From Shewanella benthica (GTDB lineage: Bacteria > Pseudomonadota > Gammaproteobacteria > Enterobacterales > Shewanellaceae), in contig JAKVHY010000003.1 in assembly GCA_023284085.1 (NCBI GenBank), forward strand, positions 124,001 through 188,000: a DNA stretch of 64,000 nucleotides, read 5' to 3'. The notes under the pieces were generated by a model. The model was not told the origin of the DNA, made no database searches, and saw only the letters and a program-made list of their open reading frames with translations. The first letter of the stretch is position 1. Each line of letters starts with the position of its first letter. Made by a program: the position numbers and the translations under genes. Positions 17,234-26,549 of the stretch are shown one piece after another.

Positions 17234-18673
17234 CTAGTCTCTCTGTTTAGTGTGAGATCGACCATTACTTCTTTGGCTATTACTTTTGTGATTAGCATTT
17301 TTTTGATTATGCACCTTAGGGTGAGACGGAGCCGAACTTCTTACCTGAGATGAGTTTCTCATCTGAGTTGGCTTATGACTCGTCTTCGTTTGAACCCGGT
17401 TGTAATGTGATGCCTTGTTCTGTTGTGAGTTTAAGTTATTGTGCGTCTTGTGAGTTGGCTTCTGACTCGACTTAGTTTGAACCTGATTGTAACGTGATGG
17501 CTTGCTTGGTGCTTGTTTCAATCTTTGCTGTGTTTGAGCGTGATTATTGCCTACCTTGTACTTATTCCCCCCACGGTCGCTGACCTGCATGTTTCTCTTG
17601 TGGTGCATCTGGTTGGCAAACTTCTGCTCCCTCTGTTTCGCTATCTGTTTGTTGTAATGGCTTAGGTTATTCACCCTTGTTGCACGTGTAGTATGGATAG
17701 ATTTTGAGTGAAGTTTATTACTCGTGATCGAATGTTTGATTGCGTGACGATCGGCCTGACGTACCTGCTTGCTATATAGCGTGCTCGGACGATGGCTCTT
17801 GTATCTATGTTTCACTGCTGGACTGCGATAAGCGACGCCGCGGCGATGTGCAGGTTTATGGTGCCATCTCTGTGCGCCATGACTGGTCACTATCCGGCCA
17901 TGGTGACGATAGTGACGGGCATTTTTATGGTGAACGACCACCACATGCCGCTTGTGCCAATGAAAGGCGCTAAAATAGTAGTTAAAAGAGATATGAACGC
18001 CACTGTGCCAGTAAAAATGACCATAGGGTGGACGTACATAATAGGGATAGGGGGCCCAATATACCGGTGGGTAGTTATACCAGGCCCAATGACCATAGAC
18101 GACTCTTGGATCGTAATAGGGCACGTAGACTATCTCTTTTTGGACTGGCTCTATGATGATCTGATTATCGACGCGGCTCACCGACATGTTCTCCATCTCG
18201 GCTAAGCTGTTTGCTTCATCGGCCTGATGTCTTAATGTCTGAATGCTAGCCAGCATCCTCTCTTCATCTTGCAAGAAAGCATCGCCCAAATCTTGTGTCC
18301 ACTCTAAATCTTCACCGAGTTTGTCGAGCACGGTAGGAAAAGCAAGCAGGGCGGTGACACTGGGATCCCAGTCCTCACCTTCGGCCTTCTCCATTAACTG
18401 TGCTGTAGGGAGTAGTTTGTTTTTGCTCTGTAAGCGTTTAGCCTGCACGATTTCCAGTGGGTAGGTCGATGCGATAAGAATATGAGTCAGTAGGCTATCC
18501 GGATACAGGGCGATAGGCGCGAGCATCTGCGCCAGCTCGGCTTCACTGAAACTGGCCTCTGGTCCGTTAGACTCGGCTTGTGCTTTTGACAGAGTAGCAA
18601 ACAGGGTAAGGGTGAGAATCATACACAGGGCTATGATCCCCCAAGTTCGATTTTGTCGAGTGTGCATCTTCAT
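17234..18673 (-). CDS. DUF3300 exported protein with repetitive basic tail
   Basis: A 479-residue exported protein. The ATG at 18673 is preferred over the GTG 15 bases upstream because GGAG sits six bases before it. A signal peptide (about 1-32, ending SKAQA) is followed by a DUF3300 domain (about 40-240) with the typical LAPIALYPDSLLTHILIAST and VQKEIVYVPYYDPRVVYG, and a Tyr/Trp/Pro-rich stretch. Residues 240-479 are low complexity, rich in His, Lys, Ser, Asn and Gln. They include two copies of a YNxVQTKxSxKPT unit produced by an internal DNA duplication. Function unknown; the composition suggests an envelope or nucleic-acid/polyanion-interacting tail. Confidence 0.85.
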   Translation of the reverse strand: MKMHTRQNRTWGIIALCMILTLTLFATLSKAQAESNGPEASFSEAELAQMLAPIALYPDSLLTHILIASTYPLEIVQAKRLQSKNKLLPTAQLMEKAEGEDWDPSVTALLAFPTVLDKLGEDLEWTQDLGDAFLQDEERMLASIQTLRHQADEANSLAEMENMSVSRVDNQIIIEPVQKEIVYVPYYDPRVVYGHWAWYNYPPVYWAPYPYYVRPPYGHFYWHSGVHISFNYYFSAFHWHKRHVVVVHHKNARHYRHHGRIVTSHGAQRWHHKPAHRRGVAYRSPAVKHRYKSHRPSTLYSKQVRQADRHAIKHSITSNKLHSKSIHTTRATRVNNLSHYNKQIAKQREQKFANQMHHKRNMQVSDRGGNKYKVGNNHAQTQQRLKQAPSKPSRYNQVQTKSSQKPTHKTHNNLNSQQNKASHYNRVQTKTSHKPTQMRNSSQVRSSAPSHPKVHNQKNANHKSNSQRSNGRSHTKQRD

Positions 18674-18771
18674 ATCGTCTCCAAACACCTATTTTTGATT
18701 GTGTATCAATTATAAAGAGGCGAAGATGAACGTAAGCTGAAAGTGATTATAGTTCGATAGGATGAGCCCAA

Positions 18772-19170
18772 ATGGATGTTGATGCTGCAAAAAAATACCT
18801 GCTAAATAAACCCGAAACTGTACTGGAGTTCCCCTTTGGCGCCGATGTCTGCGTATTTAAGGTGAAGAGAAAAATGTTCGCCACCTTAGCGATAGGCAAG
18901 ATGGGTAAAGGTGATGGCTCTAATAATGACTCAGGTAATAAGCATTGGTGGATGAACCTGAAGTGCGACCCGGATGAAGCCGCAATCTTGCGGGACATCT
19001 TTGCCGCCGTTATTCCCGGTTATCATATGAACAAAGCGCTGTGGAATACCATCATCTTAGATGGCTCAATTCCACGAGGAGAGATTGAACGCATGATCGA
19101 TAACTCATTCAAGCTGGTGGTGGATAAGATGACCAAGAAAGATCAGGCTTCTATTTTACTTCATCTTTAA
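18772..19170 (+). CDS. YjbR/MmcQ-family protein
   Basis: A 132-residue small cytoplasmic protein of the YjbR (MmcQ) family. The family pattern is visible: MDVDAAKKYLLNKPETVLEFPFG at the start, a CVFKVKRKMFATL strand pair, WMNLKCDPDEA, VIPGYHMNKALWNTI and a final helix with IDNSFKLVV. The family adopts a double-wing DNA-binding-like fold, but its role is unproven. It is a single gene between a DUF3300 gene and a phosphatase gene, both on the other strand. Confidence 0.85.
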   Translation: MDVDAAKKYLLNKPETVLEFPFGADVCVFKVKRKMFATLAIGKMGKGDGSNNDSGNKHWWMNLKCDPDEAAILRDIFAAVIPGYHMNKALWNTIILDGSIPRGEIERMIDNSFKLVVDKMTKKDQASILLHL

Positions 19171-19225
19171 CGCTGGGTAGGAGAGCATGAGCCTGCACCT
19201 CGCAAGCTCCTAGTATCTAAGTCAT

Positions 19226-20335
19226 TTATAACGTCACGCGACTGCCATCGTATAGGCCACGGATTAATGTGTCTTGGCCTTCATTTGGGGTGATTAACAG
19301 CAGCTCGCCGGATTGGCCATTCTTGATGCTCGAATCGACCGCCAGGACCTTATTGTTAAATAAGCCTAACACTCTAGTCTGTGAGGTGTGGCCGACGACA
19401 ATATGTTTCACATCAAAATAAGCCAATACCCTATCGATTTCACTCTCTTGGTAATCATTTTCGAAATAGCCTCTGAACCAAGTCGGGCCGTTGCCTAAAA
19501 ACAGGAAGTTTAATAGGTCATCACGCTTCAGCTCAGGCTTACTCTTATCGATATTGGCGCGGTAGATTTGGTTAGCCTTGTCTAAGGTCAGCTCTCTGTC
19601 GACCCACTCGCCACTGATCCCGCCATGGAGAAACAAGGTATCATTAACCTTGACTATGGTGTGCTTACTGCGTAGCCACTGACCGATTTCACTGCTACTG
19701 TCATAGAGCTCATCGTAGCTGCGTTGCAGTAGCCTTTCTGCAGTTTGATAGCGCTCGTTAACGTATCTTAAGTCACCGCGCATCACCATCTGCTCATGGT
19801 TACCCATTAACAAATGCAGCTTACCGCCGGCATCACTGGCCTGTTTATCTAGCTTATACATAAACCAGAGGACTTCGTTGACCTGATGACCACGGTCGAA
19901 CATATCCCCGGTCATCACCATATGACCGCTACCGTAGGCCCAGTTATTATGCTTATCGATTATCTTCTGGTTTCTAAGCAGTGTGATAAGTACATCGTAT
20001 TGGCCATGGACATCACTCAGAGCGACGATTTTGCTGACATCTGTAAAAGTGTTGGCAGCTACCTCTTTAGCCTTAGAGTTGAGTTTTGGCTCAGGCAACT
20101 GGCCACATCCATTAGGGCGTTTGAGTTCATTGTTGATGACTGGTGTTGCCTGAAGTTCGCTGGCACAGATCCAGTAGGCTTGTTGAGACGGCTGTATTTT
20201 CGTCTGTTCGAACAGATAAGGGCCGTCGTAGAGGGGAGCCTGTGCTGAGGCTTGTTGCTCTTCAACTGCGCTGACAAAGCCGATATGACAGGTTAATAAC
20301 AAGCTTATAGCTGCCAATTTGATGATTTTTTTCAA
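19226..20335 (-). CDS. Exported calcineurin-like metallophosphatase
   Basis: A 369-residue exported phosphatase with a signal peptide (about 1-23). Metal-binding motifs of the PPP/calcineurin superfamily appear in order: LSDVHGQYD, TGDMFDRG, MGNHEQ, then LHGGIS and VVGHTSQTRV. They predict a di-metal centre acting on phosphoesters in the periplasm. The arrangement D-x-H, G-D-x-x-D-R, G-N-H-E is that of PPP-type protein phosphatases, and related cold-active phosphatases are known from Shewanella. The true substrate is not evident. Confidence 0.85.
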   Translation of the reverse strand: MKKIIKLAAISLLLTCHIGFVSAVEEQQASAQAPLYDGPYLFEQTKIQPSQQAYWICASELQATPVINNELKRPNGCGQLPEPKLNSKAKEVAANTFTDVSKIVALSDVHGQYDVLITLLRNQKIIDKHNNWAYGSGHMVMTGDMFDRGHQVNEVLWFMYKLDKQASDAGGKLHLLMGNHEQMVMRGDLRYVNERYQTAERLLQRSYDELYDSSSEIGQWLRSKHTIVKVNDTLFLHGGISGEWVDRELTLDKANQIYRANIDKSKPELKRDDLLNFLFLGNGPTWFRGYFENDYQESEIDRVLAYFDVKHIVVGHTSQTRVLGLFNNKVLAVDSSIKNGQSGELLLITPNEGQDTLIRGLYDGSRVTL

Positions 20336-20695
20336 TGTTATCTCACTCTTTATTATTGTTATTTTCCGCGGAGATGACTCGTTTCACATTGCATCCCTGC
20401 TCGTATTCACTGCCAGACAAGATACTAGCATCATCTTTAACAAGGCATCTATGGATGAAGCGTGAAACGATATAAAATAGAGGTAAAAACGAGGTGTTAC
20501 CTTAACGCTGAATTCGACTTGAAGTGTGTTTAGGATAAATGTAAGTGGCTGTTTTATTATGATATAAATAATTAAGGATGAGCACTTAGCTTGGACTGCC
20601 AAGAAGCTGCAATCATTCGGGTTAGCGCTGAGGTTGGTGCTCACTGCACTGGTATCTATGCTCATTAATCTGAGGTGACTCATAGTCAGAAGCAT
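20336..20695. other. Intergenic region, phosphatase promoter side
   Basis: About 360 AT-rich bases between the phosphatase start and the ettA terminator. A 103-codon minus-strand frame exists, but its composition and lack of a ribosome-binding site argue against a gene. No RNA gene or repeat was recognised. Confidence 0.5.
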
Positions 20696-20726
20696 AAAAA
20701 AACGTAGGCTCAGCCTACGTTTTTTT
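20696..20726 (-). terminator. ettA terminator
   Basis: A near-perfect palindrome (arms AAAAAAACGTAGGC and complement, 3-base loop). On the minus strand it ends in a run of seven T, 16 bases beyond the ettA stop. Confidence 0.85.
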
Positions 20727-20741
20727 ATCGATTTTACTCGT

Positions 20742-22409
20742 CTATTTACTCATGCGTTTGTACTTGAGGCGATGAGGTTCGATAGCATCTGTGCCCAAGG
20801 TATCTTTCAACCAAGTGGTGTACTCGGTGTAGTTACCTTCGTAGAAGTTCACCTGACCTTCGTCGCGGTAATCTAAGATATGGGTAGCGACGCGATCGAG
20901 GAACCAGCGGTCGTGAGAGATGACCATGGCGCAACCCGGGAATTCGAGTATTGCCTCTTCCAGTGCGCGTAGGGTCTCGACGTCGAGATCGTTGGTGGGC
21001 TCATCGAGTAACAAGACGTTGCCGCCTGACTGGATAAGTTTCGCCAAATGTACTCGGTTACGTTCACCGCCAGATAGGGTGCCGATGATCTTCTGCTGAT
21101 CGCCACCACGGAAGTTGAAGCGGCCCACATAGGCGCGGCTTGGAATTTCAGTGTTGTTGATGCGCATGATATCTTGGCCGCCGGAGATCTCCTGCCATAC
21201 GGTTTTCTTATCATCCATGGAGTCACGGAACTGGTCTACCGAAGCCAGTTTTACACTCTCGCCAATTTCGACTGTGCCACTGTCTGGCTGCTCTTCGCCT
21301 GTGATCATCTTAAATAGGGTCGACTTACCCGCGCCGTTGGCACCGATAATGCCGACGATGGCGCCCTTGGGTACCGAGAAACTCAAGTTATCTATGAGTA
21401 TCCGATCGCCATAGGACTTAGTCAGGTTCTTCACTTCGATGACCTTGTCGCCCAGACGTGGTCCGGGTGGAATGAACAGCTCGTTGGTCTCGTTACGTTT
21501 CTGGTAATCGTTGGTATTGAGCTCTTCGAAGCGTGCCATACGCGCCTTGCCTTTCGACTGACGGCCCTTGGCGCCTTGGCGTACCCACTCGAGTTCCTTG
21601 GCGATGGTCTTCTGGCGAGCGCTTTGGGTGGCGGATTCAAGCTTCAGACGGGCATCTTTCTGTTCAAGCCAAGAGGAGTAGTTACCTTCCCATGGAATAC
21701 CTTCACCACGATCCAGCTCTAAGATCCAACCTGCGGCGTTATCGAGGAAGTATCTATCATGGGTGATGGCCACAACTGTGCCTGCGTAGTCTTTGAGAAA
21801 ACGTTCCAGCCAGGCGACCGATTCGGCGTCCAGGTGGTTGGTTGGCTCATCGAGCAGCAACATGTCTGGTTTTTCCAGCAGCAGGCGACAGATGGCGATG
21901 CGGCGGCGCTCACCACCGGATAGCACTGCTATCTTTTGATCCCAGTCGGGAAGACGTAGGGCGTTAGCGGCGCGCTCTAAGATGTTATCCAGATTGTGGG
22001 CATCTTGAGATTGTATGATGGCTTCCAGCTGACCTTGCTCTTTGGCCAATGCATCGAAATCGGCATCGGGCTCGGCGTACAGGGCGTAAACTTCATCTAA
22101 CCGAGTTAGTGCATTCTTAGCCTCAGAAACCGCTTCCTCGATGGCTTCGCGCACGGTTTGTGACTCATCTAGCTTAGGCTCCTGGGGCAGGTAACCAATT
22201 TTAAGATCCTGCATCGGGCGCGCTTCCCCCTCGATGTCGGTGTCGATACCGGCCATGATGCGCAGTAGGGTGGACTTACCCGAGCCGTTGAGGCCTAAAA
22301 CACCGATTTTTGCACCGGGAAAGAAGCTAAGAGAAATATCTTTAAGAATTTGCTTTTTCGGCGGCACAATCTTGCCGACTCTAAGCATGCTATATACGAA
22401 CTGAGCCAT
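20742..22409 (-). CDS. ettA: Energy-dependent translational throttle protein EttA
   Basis: A 555-residue ABC-F ATPase, the same length as E. coli EttA. It binds the ribosomal E site and gates the first peptide bond according to ATP/ADP. It has two ABC cassettes: Walker A GLNGSGKST, signature LSGGERRR, Walker B LLLLDEPTNHLD in the first; GANGAGKST, LSGGERNR, LLLLDEPTNDLD in the second. The charged P-site tRNA interaction linker (about 245-320, with ARMARFEELN) lies between them. There are no membrane segments. It is a single-gene unit with a strong terminator. Confidence 0.95.
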   Translation of the reverse strand: MAQFVYSMLRVGKIVPPKKQILKDISLSFFPGAKIGVLGLNGSGKSTLLRIMAGIDTDIEGEARPMQDLKIGYLPQEPKLDESQTVREAIEEAVSEAKNALTRLDEVYALYAEPDADFDALAKEQGQLEAIIQSQDAHNLDNILERAANALRLPDWDQKIAVLSGGERRRIAICRLLLEKPDMLLLDEPTNHLDAESVAWLERFLKDYAGTVVAITHDRYFLDNAAGWILELDRGEGIPWEGNYSSWLEQKDARLKLESATQSARQKTIAKELEWVRQGAKGRQSKGKARMARFEELNTNDYQKRNETNELFIPPGPRLGDKVIEVKNLTKSYGDRILIDNLSFSVPKGAIVGIIGANGAGKSTLFKMITGEEQPDSGTVEIGESVKLASVDQFRDSMDDKKTVWQEISGGQDIMRINNTEIPSRAYVGRFNFRGGDQQKIIGTLSGGERNRVHLAKLIQSGGNVLLLDEPTNDLDVETLRALEEAILEFPGCAMVISHDRWFLDRVATHILDYRDEGQVNFYEGNYTEYTTWLKDTLGTDAIEPHRLKYKRMSK

Positions 22410-22565
22410 GATGAATTCACTGGGTGACTAAATAATGACGCAATTCTACGCGAAACGGTACTGAACTTAAATGGCCCTTTTAGATTCAGTATTCTGCTTC
22501 TTGAGACTGTATATGAACGGAAATTAAATTTTGTTATTTAACTTTGTATTCATTTACATTACCTT

Positions 22566-22602
22566 AAACACACTTGTTAAATGATTTAACAAGTGTGTTT
22601 TT
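22566..22602 (+). terminator. Orphan 17-bp perfect hairpin with T-run
   Basis: AAACACACTTGTTAAAT and its exact complement flank a single base, followed by T5 on the plus strand. No gene precedes it on this strand: ettA starts at 22409 and runs away. It lies 76 bases upstream of the DUF3943 start. It could end a small RNA or attenuate the DUF3943 message. A promoter-like TTGAGA-N17-TTAAAT at 22501-22529 would give a transcript of about 65-70 bases. Confidence 0.6.
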
Positions 22603-22677
22603 CTCGATTGGTTGAGATGTATCGGGGAAGGCCGGCTTAGATAAGTGCAAGCTGGTTTTAGTATTAAAGGATGAATA

Positions 22678-24345
22678 TTGAACAGAACAATAATATCTCA
22701 GCGGCTGGCTAGTACCCTGATGCTCTTCTCTTGTGCCATTTCTGCCGATCCTCAAGCGATCGATATCTCGTTAGACAAAAACAGTGTTCTCTTTGCTGAA
22801 CCAATACTTACCGCAGACTCAAATATTGACTGGTCCCATACATATGCGGTGCATACAGGCTTGTCTCCAAGTTGGGATGCCTTAGAGCCAGGCGTTCAAA
22901 TCATATCTACCGAGCGTTTGGATCAATCGCTTGAGTCTCATACCGAGAAAGATTGGTGGGGGGCCATGACAGAAATTACTCTGGTACTCGCACTGGGGGA
23001 AATCCTCTATAAAGCGGGGTCTGAGAGTATGGAGGATGATTTCGATTATGAGATAGATGGCAACGCCGGAAAATTTTTCTATGACAGATTGATGACCAGT
23101 GATTCATGGAAGTTTGATGACAATGATATCGGTATGAATTGGGGGCATTCATACGCCGGAGCCCTCTATTACCAAGCTTTTCGTAACTATAACTTTAATT
23201 ATTACGAGTCAAGTTTAGCCGCTTTTTTGACTTCGTCCGTCTGGGAGGTTTTTGCCGAATATAAAGAGGTGGTGAGTATCAATGACCAGATAGTCACGAC
23301 GTGGGGGGGAGCCGTACTAGGCGAGAGTTTTTTCCAGCTAGCCGAGATGCTAGAAAAAAAAGAGGGATGGATCCCTGCAAGCTTGGCCGCCATTTTCAAT
23401 CCTTCACAAACTGTACGAGGCTGGTTCGATATAGAGGGGCCTGCCAGATTCGAACGTCGCTATGCCAAAGATACTTTTACTCTCTATAGCGGCGTTTTAT
23501 ACAAGACCAGAGACTTAGATGAAGACGCGGCCAGCATGTTTATATTGGGCATGAACGCCAGCGTCGACAGCATGGCTGGTAAGTATGATAGCTTGTTTGG
23601 CACGCCGAGTTTAGTGAATATGGACATGGAAGTTTCAGTCTCTGAACGTGGTATCGAAGATTGGCAACTGGCTACAGATCTGTTTCTAGGCGGTTATGTT
23701 AATCACATAGATTCAAATAGTGCTGCTCTAGATTCCTGGAGCCAAAGATACTTTATCGGTCCGTCCATGGGAGCCGAATATGTCAGCATGGGGCAGGAAG
23801 CCGATGAAGACTTTTATGCCGTTATAAACCTATTAGGCCTGTCGATGGGCGGGCAGTGGCTAAGGCAAGGTATCAGTATTGATGTGCGCGGCGATATTTA
23901 TGGTGATTTTGCCATGGTAAAACCCTTCGCCAGTCGAGATTATATCAACCAATATCATAGCTATTGGGGCAGTAAATCTGTGCTTTGGGAGGGGGGCTAT
24001 GGCTATGCGATGGGCCACACAGTTAAGTTGATAATGGAAGCGCGTTATCTCGATATCTTGTTTGGTGCATCTATTAAATCTCACCGTTGGAATTCTATCG
24101 ATGATAAAGATATAGAACGCACCGGAGGTTGGAATCCTAATTATAATGATCTGAATTTTAAGGAAGCAAGAGACAGATACCAAGTCTATTTAACTTACCT
24201 ATTTTCCAATGACTTTGCTCTTAGTTTGCATTATGAACTAATTGAGAGGGAGGGGAAGTTCGAGGGGATAGATAATCCGAATATTTTTAATCAACTCGAT
24301 GAATCCGAGCAAAGAACCTGGCTACAGCTTGAGTACAACTATTAA
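22678..24345 (+). CDS. DUF3943 outer-membrane-type protein
   Basis: A 555-residue exported protein starting at TTG, with AAAGGA eight bases upstream; the only nearby ATG is in another frame. A signal peptide (about 1-23, ending AISA) is followed by a DUF3943-like region (about 100-260) with WWGAMTEITLVLALGEILY, NWGHSYAGALYYQAFRNYN and VWEVFAEYKEVVSINDQIVT. The remaining 300 residues show alternating hydrophobic/polar strands ending in WLQLEYNY, as in a beta barrel. The family has no established function. A strong hairpin sits in its leader. Confidence 0.82.
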   Translation: MNRTIISQRLASTLMLFSCAISADPQAIDISLDKNSVLFAEPILTADSNIDWSHTYAVHTGLSPSWDALEPGVQIISTERLDQSLESHTEKDWWGAMTEITLVLALGEILYKAGSESMEDDFDYEIDGNAGKFFYDRLMTSDSWKFDDNDIGMNWGHSYAGALYYQAFRNYNFNYYESSLAAFLTSSVWEVFAEYKEVVSINDQIVTTWGGAVLGESFFQLAEMLEKKEGWIPASLAAIFNPSQTVRGWFDIEGPARFERRYAKDTFTLYSGVLYKTRDLDEDAASMFILGMNASVDSMAGKYDSLFGTPSLVNMDMEVSVSERGIEDWQLATDLFLGGYVNHIDSNSAALDSWSQRYFIGPSMGAEYVSMGQEADEDFYAVINLLGLSMGGQWLRQGISIDVRGDIYGDFAMVKPFASRDYINQYHSYWGSKSVLWEGGYGYAMGHTVKLIMEARYLDILFGASIKSHRWNSIDDKDIERTGGWNPNYNDLNFKEARDRYQVYLTYLFSNDFALSLHYELIEREGKFEGIDNPNIFNQLDESEQRTWLQLEYNY

Positions 24346-24669
24346 TTTATCGATTAGTGGTGAGATAGCGAACAAATAACTTTTTTAGTGGGCTTGATTC
24401 GACTTTTTTAATGAGCTCAATCAAGTTTTGGCATTAAAAAAGAAACACTGTTTTGTCCATGGCTCTAGCTTAGCCATTTGAAATGAGCAGCTTAGGCTTA
24501 CGAAAATAGCCTTTACTCCTAATCTTACTCTTAATTTGAGTCAAAAAAGATGAATTATCCTCATGGTAAAAAGCAAGTGATTTCATGTGGTAAATACTGG
24601 GATTGTGATCGATAGCAGAGTAGACTACCGCGCAACCCTACTTATAAGAAATGACAGCTGGAGTGACTA
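24346..24669. other. Intergenic region and glyA leader
   Basis: About 324 bases between the DUF3943 stop and glyA. The first 100 bases hold T-rich stretches and an imperfect CTTGATT/AATCAAG inverted repeat (about 24393-24434) that may terminate the upstream gene. The remainder must contain the glyA promoter. I found no PurR-type palindrome or riboswitch. Confidence 0.4.
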
Positions 24670-25926
24670 ATGCTGAAAAAAGATATGAATATCGCGGACT
24701 ACGATCCACAACTGTTTAAAGCGATTGAAGATGAGACTCGCCGCCAAGAAGAGCATATCGAACTTATCGCTTCAGAAAACTACGCTAGTCCTCGTGTTCT
24801 TGAAGCACAAGGTTCTCAGCTAACTAACAAGTACGCCGAAGGTTACCCTGGTAAGCGTTACTATGGCGGTTGTGAGTATGTAGATATCGCAGAAGCGTTG
24901 GCTATCTCGCGCGCTAAAGAGCTTTTCGGTGCCACTTATGCCAACGTACAGCCACACTCTGGTTCACAGGCAAATGCCGCAGTATTTATGGCGCTACTTC
25001 AAGGCGGCGACACTGTACTTGGTATGAGTCTGGCTCATGGTGGTCATCTGACTCACGGTTCACACGTTAGTTTCTCAGGTAAACTGTATAATGCGGTGCA
25101 ATACGGTATCGATGAGACGACGGGTAAGATAGATTACGCCGAAGTTGAGCGTCTGGCTATCGAGCATAAGCCTAAGATGATCATCGCAGGTTTCAGTGCT
25201 TATTCTGGCATCGTCGACTGGAGCAAGTTCCGTGAAATTGCCGATAAAGTCGGTGCTTACCTGTTCGTCGATATGGCACACGTTGCCGGCCTGATTGCTG
25301 CGGGTATCTACCCGAACCCTCTGCCACATGCTCACGTTGTCACGACCACAACCCATAAGACCTTAGCCGGTCCGCGTGGTGGTTTGATTCTTTCGGCTAT
25401 CGATGATGAAGCTATCTACAAGAAGCTAAACTCTGCGGTATTCCCTGGTGGTCAAGGTGGTCCCTTGATGCACGTTATCGCTGCTAAAGCGGTTGCATTT
25501 AAAGAAGCCCTAGAGCCAGAGTTTGCTGTATATCAGAAGCAAGTCGTTGTTAATGCCAAGGCAATGGCTAAGACCTTCATCGAGCGTGGCTATGATGTGG
25601 TTTCTGGCGGTACGGATAACCATCTATTCTTACTGGACTTGATCAGCAAAGATATGACGGGTAAAGATGCCGATGCGGCGCTGGGTCGTGCTAACATCAC
25701 AGTGAATAAGAACTCGGTACCAAACGATCCTCGTTCACCATTTGTGACTTCTGGTCTGCGTATCGGTTCTCCGGCCATCACTCGCCGTGGCTTCAAAGAA
25801 GAGCAAGCAGTTGAGCTGACTAACTGGATGTGTGATGTGCTCGATGACATCACTAATGAAGGCACTATCGAACGTGTTAAGAAGCAGGTTCTGGAACTGT
25901 GTGCTAAGTTCCCTGTTTACGGTTAA
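24670..25926 (+). CDS. glyA: Serine hydroxymethyltransferase
   Basis: A 418-residue PLP enzyme interconverting serine and glycine with transfer of a one-carbon unit to tetrahydrofolate. Motifs include [50 protein letters not shown] and the PLP-lysine motif [14 protein letters not shown] (Lys near residue 230). Length equals the family norm. It opens the glyA-nrdR-rib region but has its own terminator, so it is probably a single-gene unit. Codon use is strongly biased, as for highly expressed genes. Confidence 0.97.
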   Translation: MLKKDMNIADYDPQLFKAIEDETRRQEEHIELIASENYASPRVLEAQGSQLTNKYAEGYPGKRYYGGCEYVDIAEALAISRAKELFGATYANVQPHSGSQANAAVFMALLQGGDTVLGMSLAHGGHLTHGSHVSFSGKLYNAVQYGIDETTGKIDYAEVERLAIEHKPKMIIAGFSAYSGIVDWSKFREIADKVGAYLFVDMAHVAGLIAAGIYPNPLPHAHVVTTTTHKTLAGPRGGLILSAIDDEAIYKKLNSAVFPGGQGGPLMHVIAAKAVAFKEALEPEFAVYQKQVVVNAKAMAKTFIERGYDVVSGGTDNHLFLLDLISKDMTGKDADAALGRANITVNKNSVPNDPRSPFVTSGLRIGSPAITRRGFKEEQAVELTNWMCDVLDDITNEGTIERVKKQVLELCAKFPVYG

Positions 25927-25954
25927 CCTTTAAGGTTAATTCAGGTAAACTTCG

Positions 25955-25980
25955 ATGGCCGCTACTTAGCGGCCATTTTT
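25955..25980 (+). terminator. glyA terminator
   Basis: A 9-bp stem ATGGCCGCT/AGCGGCCAT with a 4-base loop and a T5 run, 28 bases after the glyA stop. Confidence 0.85.
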
Positions 25981-26042
25981 GTTAGTTTTTTCGTTAGAGC
26001 AAAAACATCATTAGGTTTTTTCTCACTTATTTTGGAGGCTCG

Positions 26043-26492
26043 ATGCATTGTCCTTTCTGTAGCGCAACCGATACTAAGGTGATCGATTCTCGTCTGGTGG
26101 CCGGCGGACATCAGGTTAGACGACGCCGTGAGTGCGTCCAGTGTCACGAGAGATATACCACTTTTGAAGGCGCCGAATTGGTGATGCCCCGAGTGATAAA
26201 GCAAGACGGCAGTCGCCAGCCTTTCGACGAAGATAAACTCAGGGGTGGCATGCTCAGAGCGGTGGAGAAGCGCCCCGTCTCTATCGATCAGATAGAGCAA
26301 GCCCTGACTAAGATCAAGTCGACCCTGAGGGCAACCGGCGAGCGTGAGGTCAAGTCTGAGCTTATCGGCAATTTGATGATGGATCAGTTGGTGGGCCTGG
26401 ATAAGGTCGCCTATATCCGCTTCGCCTCGGTCTACCGGGCGTTCGAAGATGTTTCCGAGTTTGGCGATGCTATCGCCAAACTGCAGAAGTAA
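26043..26492 (+). CDS. nrdR: Transcriptional repressor NrdR
   Basis: A 149-residue repressor of ribonucleotide reductase genes. The N-terminal zinc ribbon has CPFC (residues 3-6) and CVQC followed by ERYTTFE (about 31-42). The ATP-cone (about 49-139) senses ATP/dATP. The ATG follows GGAGG at ideal spacing. It leads the riboflavin genes, the conserved order nrdR-ribD in gammaproteobacteria. Confidence 0.96.
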   Translation: MHCPFCSATDTKVIDSRLVAGGHQVRRRRECVQCHERYTTFEGAELVMPRVIKQDGSRQPFDEDKLRGGMLRAVEKRPVSIDQIEQALTKIKSTLRATGEREVKSELIGNLMMDQLVGLDKVAYIRFASVYRAFEDVSEFGDAIAKLQK

Positions 26493-26549
26493 ACAAAGTT
26501 TCGATCCCATCGATTAGTAATTTTTTAAACTTTTTTGGTCTGTGAACTT

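Noticed and set aside
17740..18205. Plus-strand frames of up to 137 codons inside the DUF3300 gene
   Set aside because: They are antisense shadows of a biased, repetitive coding sequence with a clear signal peptide and domain on the other strand.
20384..20695. A 103-codon minus-strand frame between the phosphatase and ettA
   Set aside because: No ribosome-binding site or recognisable domain, atypical composition, and it ends in the promoter region of the phosphatase.
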